DNA of 37,748 nucleotides from Pirellulales bacterium. GTDB taxonomy: Bacteria > Planctomycetota > Planctomycetia > Pirellulales > Lacipirellulaceae. Positions 25,871-32,873 of this stretch are shown piece after piece. The position numbers were made by a program, and so were the translations under genes. Location: the NCBI GenBank assembly GCA_020849945.1, contig JADZFK010000085.1, forward strand, positions 1-37,748. Reading direction: 5' to 3'. Positions within the stretch are counted from its first letter, which is position 1. Each line of letters begins with the position of its first letter. The notes under the pieces were generated by a model. That model was not told the origin of the DNA and did not search any database. It saw only the letters and a list, made by a program, of their open reading frames with translations.

Positions 25871-26370
25871 AGGGGGCGCGGTGGCGACCCCGACCATGAA
25901 AGATAAGAATGGTCGAAACTGTTCCGAGAGAAGAGAAACTGCGCACGAACTATCCGTACTGGCAGCTACCGACTTCCATGCGAGATTCCGCGAGTAGACA
26001 GCAGATTATCACTACAGCGCCGCGTTCCCTCGCATCCCGCGCGAGAACTTTCCTGCCGCGCAAAGAAGTTCTACCGAATACTTCGATAGAAATTCCAAAA
26101 CCCCATATGTTCCGTCTTCAGAAGAGATAAGAAAAGATTGGCCCTTGCCTGCCGGAGCCGTCAAAAAGCGTAGCCTTCATTGGCTTCGACGATCACATAG
26201 TACGCTTCGTATTCCGCAATTGCAAGGGAGCAATCGGCGAATTGTATGCATTGCGGGGTACTTCGTCGAGCGTCGCTATTAGCTGCTTCGTTATGCTACA
26301 AGAGCGAGATCGGAAATAAAGTGCTTGAACGATACGATGATGCGATTTGCGGCGGCATGTGTAGTAAAGT

Positions 26371-26407
26371 ACGGCAGGAAAAATATTTTTTTAAGCCGTC
26401 TTGCCGT
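26371..26407 (+). promoter_or_regulatory. Hairpin with AT-rich loop and two alternative stems
   Basis: ACGGCA at 26371-26376 pairs with TGCCGT at 26402-26407, or ACGGC pairs with the nearer GCCGT at 26395-26399. The loop is a run of A then T. It lies 78 nt before the ATG at 26485. The mutually exclusive stems could be a leader switch or an operator, or a terminator of nothing obvious. Function is inferred only. Confidence 0.35.
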
Positions 26408-26473
26408 TTGACGTGGCCGGCTCGATACTTCATATCAGGTGTCGTAGATGAGGTCTTGGTCCTTTTCCTGATC

Positions 26474-26479
26474 AGGAGG
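26474..26479 (+). promoter_or_regulatory. Strong Shine-Dalgarno of the Cys-propeller gene
   Basis: AGGAGG, five nt before the ATG at 26485. Confidence 0.75.
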
Positions 26480-26484
26480 TCGGT

Positions 26485-27999
26485 ATGATCACCGCGCGTG
26501 GTTGGCGTCGGCTCTGTGGTGCGTGCTTTGGTGCGTTCGCAATCGGTTACGTAGCAACCCCAATGGTGTTGGCTGAAGGTTCCCAAGCAATCGCGGCAGC
26601 CCCCGCGGCAATCGACCCGACATTGGGGGTTCCCACGCACAAACAAGTTCAACTCCTTTCCGCCAAGGCCGATGGCGAGTCTCCGTTGCAGGTAAGCTGC
26701 TTCTGCCTAACGGCCGACAACGGCATCCTCGTCGCTGGCGCGGCGAACTGCGGTGAAGTTCGCGAGTGGGATTCCGAGGACCACGCGACCGCCACCTGGA
26801 AACTGCCAGTCAACCCAGAAGCGATCTTCGCCCGGGCCGATGGCACGGTGCTCGTCGCCGGAGAAGGCAAGGTGCTCAAGCTCTCTGCCAAGGGTGAGAT
26901 CGAACTGCAGAAAGACGCGCCTCACATGGCCGAGCTAAAAGAAAACCCCGAGAAGATTCGCGCCGAGATCATCGCCCAGGCTAAACAGCGAGCAGAGCTT
27001 TTGTCGAAACAGGGGGAAGTGTTTCAGAAACGAATCGACATGCTGGAGAAGAGCCTCGCCACGATGGAGGAGCAGCTTGCCGAATTGAAGAAAGAGGCTG
27101 AGAAAAACGCCTCCCAGATCGCCGAACGCGAAAAGAAAATCGCTCTGCAGCAGCGGCAGCAGCAGCTTTATTCCAAGGCAAAGGTGCAATGGGATAACAA
27201 CAAGCAATCGCGCCAACCCGCGGAGTTGACCGAGGAGCAGATCGAAGCTCAGGTAAAGGCGACGATCGCGTACAAGCAGAAGGCCTCATCGATCTGTGCG
27301 AACGGCGACGAGGTGTTCCTGGCAACGCGCGCGGCCGAAGGCTACGCCTACGTCATTTGGCGCATGGACGACTCCTTCGAGAACGCGGCGGTCATCGTGA
27401 AAGACTTGCGCGGCTGCTGCGGACAGATGGATGTGAAGGCGAACGACAAGGGCGTGTTTGTCGCCGAGAACGGACGGCACCGCGTTTGTCGGTATGATCG
27501 CGAAGGCAAGGAAGTTTGCACATGGGGATTCGGCTCGCGGACTGGCTTTGAAGGTTTCGGCAGTTGCTGCAACCCCATGAATGTCGCGTTTGGACCGGGG
27601 GATGTCGTTTATACCGCCGAGGACGATACGGGCCGCGTCAAGCGCTATTCAGCCGATGGAAAACTTCTCGGGATTGTCGGGGCCGTCGATCTGAAGCCGG
27701 GCTGCAAGAATGTTTCGATTGCCGTCTCCAGCGACGGAAAGCAAGTCTACATGCTCGATATCACGAGAAACCAACTAGCCCGATTGGAAGCAAGACCGGC
27801 CGACGAAGTGGCGGCCGATCGGGAAGCGGCCAAAACCGCGCCGCAGGCCAACGAGGCGAAACCCAAGGACGCGGAGGCCGCTGCAACCGCTCCTGTCGCG
27901 GCACCCGCCAGAGCAACCACCGCGAGATTACTGCTCCGCGGCTTGCAACTGAAGCCGATTGCAACGCCCGCCAAGGAAGATTCCTCTTCAGAAGAATGA
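26485..27999 (+). CDS. Exported NHL-type propeller with Cys at blade starts and a coiled-coil insertion
   Basis: 504 aa. The signal peptide covers residues 1-30 (FGAFAIGYVATPMVLA-EG). Propeller blades are at about 68-140 and 266-435 (VFVAENGRHRVCRYDREGKEV, VVYTAEDDTGRVKRYSADGKLL). Between them residues about 148-262 form a long charged coiled coil (EKSLATMEEQLAELKKEAEK...), probably a hairpin protruding from the propeller. Cys recur at the start of blades: SCFC (72, 74), SIC271, GCC (311-312), SCC (361-362), GC407, plus 89, 335 and 345, an unusual number for an exported protein. In a propeller these positions would face the same side, so a metal or disulfide site is plausible (inference). The C-terminus is Ala/Pro/Glu-rich. 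It precedes the PhnD-propeller fusion on the same strand by 430 nt. Confidence 0.75.
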   Translation: MITARGWRRLCGACFGAFAIGYVATPMVLAEGSQAIAAAPAAIDPTLGVPTHKQVQLLSAKADGESPLQVSCFCLTADNGILVAGAANCGEVREWDSEDHATATWKLPVNPEAIFARADGTVLVAGEGKVLKLSAKGEIELQKDAPHMAELKENPEKIRAEIIAQAKQRAELLSKQGEVFQKRIDMLEKSLATMEEQLAELKKEAEKNASQIAEREKKIALQQRQQQLYSKAKVQWDNNKQSRQPAELTEEQIEAQVKATIAYKQKASSICANGDEVFLATRAAEGYAYVIWRMDDSFENAAVIVKDLRGCCGQMDVKANDKGVFVAENGRHRVCRYDREGKEVCTWGFGSRTGFEGFGSCCNPMNVAFGPGDVVYTAEDDTGRVKRYSADGKLLGIVGAVDLKPGCKNVSIAVSSDGKQVYMLDITRNQLARLEARPADEVAADREAAKTAPQANEAKPKDAEAAATAPVAAPARATTARLLLRGLQLKPIATPAKEDSSSEE

Positions 28000-28187
28000 G
28001 GGGCTTGTTGGAAAGTGCTTCGTTGTTGGTTGCATTGACCAGATCATTACGCGGAGTAGTCACGCTCTGCTCGATGCTGGGTGACGTTGAAGAACGCCAA
28101 GATGGCGTTTTCCATCGGGCCTCTATTGCTACAGCCCTATGTTTTTTTCCACAACGACACGACGGACACGACGTGCGGAATACCGCA

Positions 28188-28339
28188 GGACAGGATAACA
28201 GGATCGGCAGGATGAACGAGTTCAAGCCGTTCAAGAAATGAACTGAAGAATAACTTTATCACCTCAGCGTTTCGACATCATACGTCTTAAGTTGCTTTCA
28301 CTTCATCCTGTAAATCCGGCCAATCCTGCTATCCTGTCC
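28188..28339. repeat. Paired inverted nonamer arrays (CAGGAT family)
   Basis: Left arm 28188-28214: GGACAGGAT, AACAGGATC, GGCAGGATG, three 9-nt units in register. Right arm 28304-28339: CATCCTGTA, AATCCGGCC, AATCCTGCT, ATCCTGTCC, four 9-nt units, inverted. The arms are 89 nt apart. It lies between the two large Cys-containing exported proteins; the right arm ends 90 nt before the ATG at 28430. Confidence 0.85.
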
Positions 28340-28429
28340 ATTCTTCTCGTCATACTCGTCGTGGTGAATAGAATAAAGCATAGCTTCAAGTTCTCGATTC
28401 ACTATTGCTCTTCTTTCGGAGGGGTTCCT

Positions 28430-30643
28430 ATGCGATACCCTAGCGTACTGGCGGCCTGCGTGGTTTGTTTGAGGATGTCTTCCGCTACCTGGGCCGAAGG
28501 TGACGCGACCAAGGCGGTCCGTGCCACCAAGGCCGATCAAGCGAACGTCGATTCGAATACGATTTCGCTGGTCGTGCTCGATCCCTTAGCCGAGCCGCTT
28601 TCATGCCCCTGCGTGGCCGGCTATGCCCAGCGGAAGTACGAGAAGCTCGCCGATTATCTGTCGAAGAGAACTGGGCGGGGAGTAGCGGTCACGTTTGCAG
28701 AATCGTTTGAAAAAGCGCTCGCCAAGGACGGTTGCAAGCAGATCGACCTGGCGATCGGCAAGGATTCGGTCGTCCGACACGACGCGGCGGCGAAGAAGAT
28801 GACCGTGACCCCCCTTGCGAGGCTGACGGGACAAGACGGCAAAACGACTCAGACTGGGCTGATCGTTGTCCGCTCGGCCGACCCGGCCAAAGTGCCGAGC
28901 GATTTGCGGGGTTATCGGATTTTATTCGGCCCGAGGGAATGCGACGAGAAGTTTGCGGCCGCTCGCAATGCCCTGCTCGCGGCAGGTGTCGAAGTGCCAG
29001 CCGCCGAGGACTCGGAAACGACCGATGCCTGCAGCGACGGTGCCACCAAAATCATCGAGTGGGGCGAATCGCAACGGGCGGCGGCGGTGATTTCAAGTTA
29101 TGCGGCCCCGTTGCTCGAAGGTTGCGGCACGATTAAGAAAGGCGACTTGCGCGTTGTCGGTGAGACCCGCGAAGTGCCTTTTGTCACTGCGTTTGCAACG
29201 AATCACGTTGCCGAGCCGCTGCGGGCAGAGATACGCGAGGCCTTGCTGGCGGTCGGTTCCGACGTTGCCTTGAAGGAAGCCTTGGAATCGCTTCTGGGAT
29301 TCGTGGAAATAGATGAGGCGTATCAGCAAGAACGGCGAGAGGAAGGAGCGCCAACGCAATTGAAGACGAAGCAGGACCGAGTTTCCGCGCCTTCCGATGG
29401 AGATTCCAAGGCCCCGGCCGGGAACGGCGAGGCAGGCGATGGCACGGCAACCGGGAAGGCGGCCAGTACTTGGCCCGGCTGGCGTGGCCCGAACCGCGAT
29501 GGTCGGGTACCAAGACTGCCGCTCGAGCTGCCCGCCGAAGCAAAGATCGTTTGGCGGCAGCCGATGAACCTCGCGGGGTTGGGCGGCATTGCGGCCACCG
29601 ACGAGCTTGTGATCGTCGGTGACCGCGATGTCGCCAATTCCTCCGATGAGTTCCGGTGCTATGCCGCCGGAGATGGCGAACTGCTGTGGACCTATCGCTA
29701 CGCCGCGCCAGGCGCGCTTGATTACGACAACGTGCCTCGGGCAACCCCGCTCGTATACGATGGCAACGTCTACCTGTTTGGCGCGTTTGGCGATCTTGCT
29801 TGTGTCGATGCGCTTACGGGCATCAAGCTGTGGGGGATGAATGTCATCTCCGAATTCGATGGCGATTCGGAATTGGTATGGGGAACATGCACATCCCCAC
29901 TCGTTGTTGATGCGAAACTCATCGTGAACCCGGGCGGGCCCGAGGCCTCGGTCGTTGCGCTCGATCCGGCGACGGGAGAGGTGCTGTGGAAGTCGCCCGG
30001 CGATCGGCACGCTTACAGCTCTTTCATCGTGGCGACCTTGGGCGGATCGCGGCAATTGATCGGCTACGACCGCTCGTCGCTCGGCGGCTGGGCGATTGAA
30101 ACAGGCATGAGACTGTGGACACTGCGCCCGCCGCATGAAGGAGATTTCAATGTCCCCACGCCTGTTGTGGCTGGCGAACACCTTCTCGTCGTCACCGAGA
30201 ACAACTTCGCTCGGCTGTATGGATTCGATCCTCAAGGCCGGATCATTCCAGAGCCACTTGCCCTCAACAAGGAATTGGGGCCTGATATCAGCACACCCGT
30301 CGTCGTGGGAAACCGAGCTTTCTGCGTTTGGGAAAGTATGTACTGCCTCGACCTGGCCAACGGGCTGAAGACAATTTGGGTTGGCGAGGATGATGCATTC
30401 GGCGAGTTCGCGCACCTCATGGCTTCCAACAACCGCGTGCTGGCAATGGGCATTGGCGGCGAATTACTGCTCATCGATGCCGAGGCGGATCGCTTTCGTG
30501 TTATTTCTCGGTTACACGTGTTCGAGGACGCTAAGACCCGCGACACGCTTCTGCATAGCCATCCCGCCTTGGTCGGCTACCGGCTCTACCTGCGCGGCGA
30601 GAACGAGCTTGTTTGCGTGGACCTGACCCCGCCAAAGCCGTGA
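28430..30643 (+). CDS. PhnD-type binding domain fused to PQQ-like beta-propeller, exported
   Basis: 737 aa from the ATG at 28430, which has CGGAGGGG about five nt upstream; the longer frame to 28292 runs through the repeat and is rejected. Residues 1-22 are a signal peptide. About 44-297 is a periplasmic-binding-protein domain of the PhnD/SsuA/transferrin class: ISLVVLDPLAEPLSCPC, YEKLADYLSKRTGRGVAVTFAES, DLAIGKDSVVR, LRGYRILFGPRECDEKF, SSYAAPLLEGCGTIKKGDLRVVGET. It carries Cys59-Pro-Cys61 and Cys102, 171, 201, 232. A charged linker (298-346) leads to a PQQ-type propeller opening WPGWRGPNRDG, with blades such as LVCVDL, YCLDLANG and VALDPATGEVLWKS. No transporter genes are nearby, so a sensing or electron-transfer role fits better than uptake. 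The true ligand is unknown. Confidence 0.8.
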   Translation: MRYPSVLAACVVCLRMSSATWAEGDATKAVRATKADQANVDSNTISLVVLDPLAEPLSCPCVAGYAQRKYEKLADYLSKRTGRGVAVTFAESFEKALAKDGCKQIDLAIGKDSVVRHDAAAKKMTVTPLARLTGQDGKTTQTGLIVVRSADPAKVPSDLRGYRILFGPRECDEKFAAARNALLAAGVEVPAAEDSETTDACSDGATKIIEWGESQRAAAVISSYAAPLLEGCGTIKKGDLRVVGETREVPFVTAFATNHVAEPLRAEIREALLAVGSDVALKEALESLLGFVEIDEAYQQERREEGAPTQLKTKQDRVSAPSDGDSKAPAGNGEAGDGTATGKAASTWPGWRGPNRDGRVPRLPLELPAEAKIVWRQPMNLAGLGGIAATDELVIVGDRDVANSSDEFRCYAAGDGELLWTYRYAAPGALDYDNVPRATPLVYDGNVYLFGAFGDLACVDALTGIKLWGMNVISEFDGDSELVWGTCTSPLVVDAKLIVNPGGPEASVVALDPATGEVLWKSPGDRHAYSSFIVATLGGSRQLIGYDRSSLGGWAIETGMRLWTLRPPHEGDFNVPTPVVAGEHLLVVTENNFARLYGFDPQGRIIPEPLALNKELGPDISTPVVVGNRAFCVWESMYCLDLANGLKTIWVGEDDAFGEFAHLMASNNRVLAMGIGGELLLIDAEADRFRVISRLHVFEDAKTRDTLLHSHPALVGYRLYLRGENELVCVDLTPPKP

Positions 30644-30657
30644 GCTTTGCGCGGGAA

Positions 30658-30891
30658 TTAATTGCAAGTGCTGCAGCCTCCGCCGCTGCACGAACTGCAT
30701 GCACTGCCCTGGCAACCGCAGGATGCGGGATTACCTTGGCCGCAGCATCCTGGGCCGTATCCACCGTAGGAGCATTGGCAATTCGCTACTGGCGGGTCGT
30801 AGTCGTGGCAACTGGAGCAGCTTTGACAACCGCCCAAGGAAACCGTGGTCAGGGCCGCAATCACGAGGAACAAAACAATTCGTCGGAGCAT
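30658..30891 (-). CDS. Small Cys-rich lipoprotein
   Basis: 77 aa from the ATG at 30891 (in-frame ATGs at 30900 and 30933 exist; GGGGGG nine nt upstream favours 30891). The signal is MLRRIVLFLVIAALTTVSLGGC with Cys22 as the lipidated residue. The mature part has 12 further Cys in about 55 residues, as CxxC (22-25, 25-28, 65-68, 73-76), CxC (38-40, 58-60) and CC (49-50), among Gly and Ser. I recognise no family. Such spacing suits metal binding or dense disulfides at the envelope. It is tail-to-tail with the PhnD-propeller gene, 14 nt apart, and shares that locus's cysteine theme. Confidence 0.72.
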   Translation of the reverse strand: MLRRIVLFLVIAALTTVSLGGCQSCSSCHDYDPPVANCQCSYGGYGPGCCGQGNPASCGCQGSACSSCSGGGCSTCN

Positions 30892-31128
30892 GCCAGACAT
30901 CCCCCCATCGCGCGAGGAAACGAAGAGAAACAAAGGGAAGAGTACGCTGCGAGCCTTGTTTTCAAAGGCGACCTTGGCGCGCAGCGAATCGTACCCTCAC
31001 CATCGACCGACGCAGGTGGGCGAGTTGAGAGAATGCAGGCCAGTTCCGCAGACTTTGTCGAGCCAGCAGTGATTGCGTTTGCGGGAACGAACGGGGCATT
31101 CAATAAAAGCGGAGCGGTTCAACGTTCG

Positions 31129-31818
31129 CTACAACTGCTTGTGCTGCACCAGCGCGGCAACGATTCGCGGGTCGGCCAGCGTGTTTGCCTCGAACTGCGC
31201 GCCGCTGAAATCGTGCTTCATCGTATGGCGATTGGGAACCGCAACGGTGAACGCGCCCGCTGCCACCGCGGCACGACAACCGTTCGCGCTATCCTCAAGC
31301 ACCATCATCTGGCCAGGTGGAACGTCCAGGTTGCGGCTGGCCAATAGATAGATTTCAGGGTGCGGTTTCCCTTGGCGAATATCTTCGGCGGTCAAGATGA
31401 ATTGGAATCGCTCGCGAATCTCCATCCGCCCTAACACGAATTCGACGTAATCGCGGAGCGCACTGGTGGCCAACCCGAAAGGTAGCTTGGCGTCATCCAG
31501 CCAGTTGAATAATTCGGCGACGCCCGGCATCGGTTGCAGTTGCGTTTCCAGGAGTGCTTGCAATATCTCGCGGCACTCAAGGATCAACGCATCCGGCCCT
31601 TCGTTGAAGCCGTGAGCATCGATCAGAATGCGAATCGAATCGGCCACGGGCCGGCCCATCATTCGCTCGCGCAACGCGGGTTCGTACGAGCGGCCCCGCC
31701 GCTGCAAAAGTTCCGAACAGGCGATCTCGTAAAGATCCTCGGTGTTTGCAAGAACGCCGTCTAAGTCGAATACCACGGCCTGTAATCTAGGTGTGCTCTT
31801 CACTTCCGACTCATACAT
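31129..31818 (-). CDS. HAD-superfamily phosphatase (beta-phosphoglucomutase/Gph-like)
   Basis: 229 aa from the ATG at 31818 (a TTG at 31821 directly precedes it). Motif I is VVFDLDGVLANTE with both Asp, motif II is GLATSALRD, the motif III Lys is in RQGKPHPEIYLLA, and motif IV is VLEDSANGCRAAVAAG. The helical cap between residues about 25 and 90 is of subclass I. Substrates in this group are small phosphorylated sugars or glycolate phosphate; the exact one cannot be told. It is a complete cytoplasmic enzyme of normal length. The ribosome site is weak (GTGAG). Confidence 0.85.
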   Translation of the reverse strand: MYESEVKSTPRLQAVVFDLDGVLANTEDLYEIACSELLQRRGRSYEPALRERMMGRPVADSIRILIDAHGFNEGPDALILECREILQALLETQLQPMPGVAELFNWLDDAKLPFGLATSALRDYVEFVLGRMEIRERFQFILTAEDIRQGKPHPEIYLLASRNLDVPPGQMMVLEDSANGCRAAVAAGAFTVAVPNRHTMKHDFSGAQFEANTLADPRIVAALVQHKQL

Positions 31819-31868
31819 CAAGAACTCACTTTCATTAAGTACAACTGCACAGAGGCGGCTAGCCCGAA

Positions 31869-32041
31869 TTTCTCACCACGGAGCACACAGAGGTCACGGA
31901 GAACAAACCAAGAGATCGTTTGAAGCAAGGTCAACCGCCCGTGCCTACGAGACAGGGTGTTTCCGCCGTTCCTTGTGTTAGGGGTACTTGCTACTGGTTT
32001 TCTCCGTGGCTCTGGGCCTCCGTGGTTTTGATTGTGAGAAA
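31869..32041. repeat. Paired inverted nonamer arrays (CACGGAG/CACAGAG family)
   Basis: Left arm 31869-31909 with 9-nt units CCACGGAGC, ACACAGAGG, TCACGGAGA; right arm 31996-32041 is its imperfect inverted complement (TCTCCGTGG, CTCTGGGCC, TCCGTGGTT). The spacing is about 86 nt. Same family as 23831-24002. It lies in the 395-nt gap between the Nudix and HAD genes, which otherwise holds nothing I can identify. Confidence 0.85.
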
Positions 32042-32213
32042 TGCGGACTAGAGACGAAACAATTGCAATCAGGCCAGTGAGGTTGTCCGGTAATTCGCGG
32101 TGAGGTGACTGCCAACCGCAGGTTCTCGCCGGCGGCTGCCACTACCCGTGCGACATACTTTCGGGTGCCCTCAGGAAAGGTGATGTTGCACATTCACGTA
32201 GTTGTGTGGTTCA

Positions 32214-32873
32214 TCAAGTGGTTGTGTAGTTCTTCAAAACCGCGGCCAATTCCGCCAGGATGACGCTCGTAGCTCCCCAGATGTTAGCTTCGTCGAAGCG
32301 GAGGCACGGCGCGTGAAAGACTAGCGGGCCGCGTTCGATCGTGAATCGCGGAGCAACCGACTCGTCGAACAGGCGTTCGAGCGGCAGTTCGACCACCTGT
32401 GCGACCTCATGTTGTTGGGGCTGCCAGGTGGGTTCCGAATCGATCGCGGCCAGCCAAGGTGTAACGTTAAAATCGCTTGCGAAAACATAACATTCGGAAA
32501 GGTGTCCGAGCAAGGCAACACCTTCGCAAACGCCCAGCTCCTCTCGGAGTTCGCGTAGGGCCGCATCGCACGGGTGCTCGTGGGGCCCAATCGCCCCGCC
32601 GGGCAAGCAGACCTGCCCACCGTGATTGGCAAGTGTTTCAGGCCGAACGGTCAGCGGAAGATGCCATCGTCCGTTTCGGCGAAAAAGGAGTGCCACAACG
32701 GCCGCCGCGCGAGCCGTGGCAGGTGCAGGCCCGGCATGTCGGCCGTAGCTCAACTCGGGCGAAAAAAGATCGCATGCTTCACGCGAGACCGAGCTTGGCG
32801 TGTGTGCGGCCACCAGATGTCGGCGTGGGCTTGCCGAACGAATCAGTTCATCAATCGTCGATGCGATAGACAA
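32214..32873 (-). CDS. Nudix hydrolase, CoA pyrophosphatase type
   Basis: 219 aa if started at the TTG at 32873. The frame is open to 33041, but that part overlaps the upstream membrane-protein gene in another frame and is not Nudix-like. GAGAG lies four nt before the TTG. The Nudix box GAIGPHEHPCDAALRELREELGV (G-x5-E-x7-REUxEExGU) is complete, and it is preceded by the CoA-specific motif LPLTVRPETLANHGGQVCLPGG. The family cleaves CoA, acyl-CoA or oxidised CoA to 4'-phosphopantetheine and 3',5'-ADP. The start overlaps the end of the membrane-protein gene by 23 nt, suggesting coupling. A near-direct repeat (GTTGTGT-GTTC-TCAA) crosses the stop codon at 32200-32236. Confidence 0.85.
   Translation of the reverse strand: MSIASTIDELIRSASPRRHLVAAHTPSSVSREACDLFSPELSYGRHAGPAPATARAAAVVALLFRRNGRWHLPLTVRPETLANHGGQVCLPGGAIGPHEHPCDAALRELREELGVCEGVALLGHLSECYVFASDFNVTPWLAAIDSEPTWQPQQHEVAQVVELPLERLFDESVAPRFTIERGPLVFHAPCLRFDEANIWGATSVILAELAAVLKNYTTT

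Larger units (their letters stand above)
25871..26484. other. Long divergent intergenic region, AT-richer
   Basis: 614 nt between the divergent XRE-like gene and the Cys-propeller gene. Composition is more AT-rich than the neighbours. It contains the hairpin at 26371-26407 and a possible -35 TTGACG at 26408-26413 with only a weak -10. A 73-codon frame at 25909 has no ribosome site or recognisable domain and I do not call it a gene. Confidence 0.45.

Noticed and set aside
25909-26130. 73-aa gene in the long divergent gap
   Set aside because: No ribosome site, no domain, and its composition differs from the neighbouring genes.
26485-27999. WD40 or multi-haem cytochrome reading of the Cys-rich propeller
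   Set aside because: No CxxCH haem motif and no WD dipeptides at blade ends; the blades look NHL-like.
29093-30415. 440-codon open frame antisense to the PhnD-propeller gene
   Set aside because: No domain, no ribosome site, Arg/Gln-rich composition; the plus-strand gene has signal peptide and recognisable domains.
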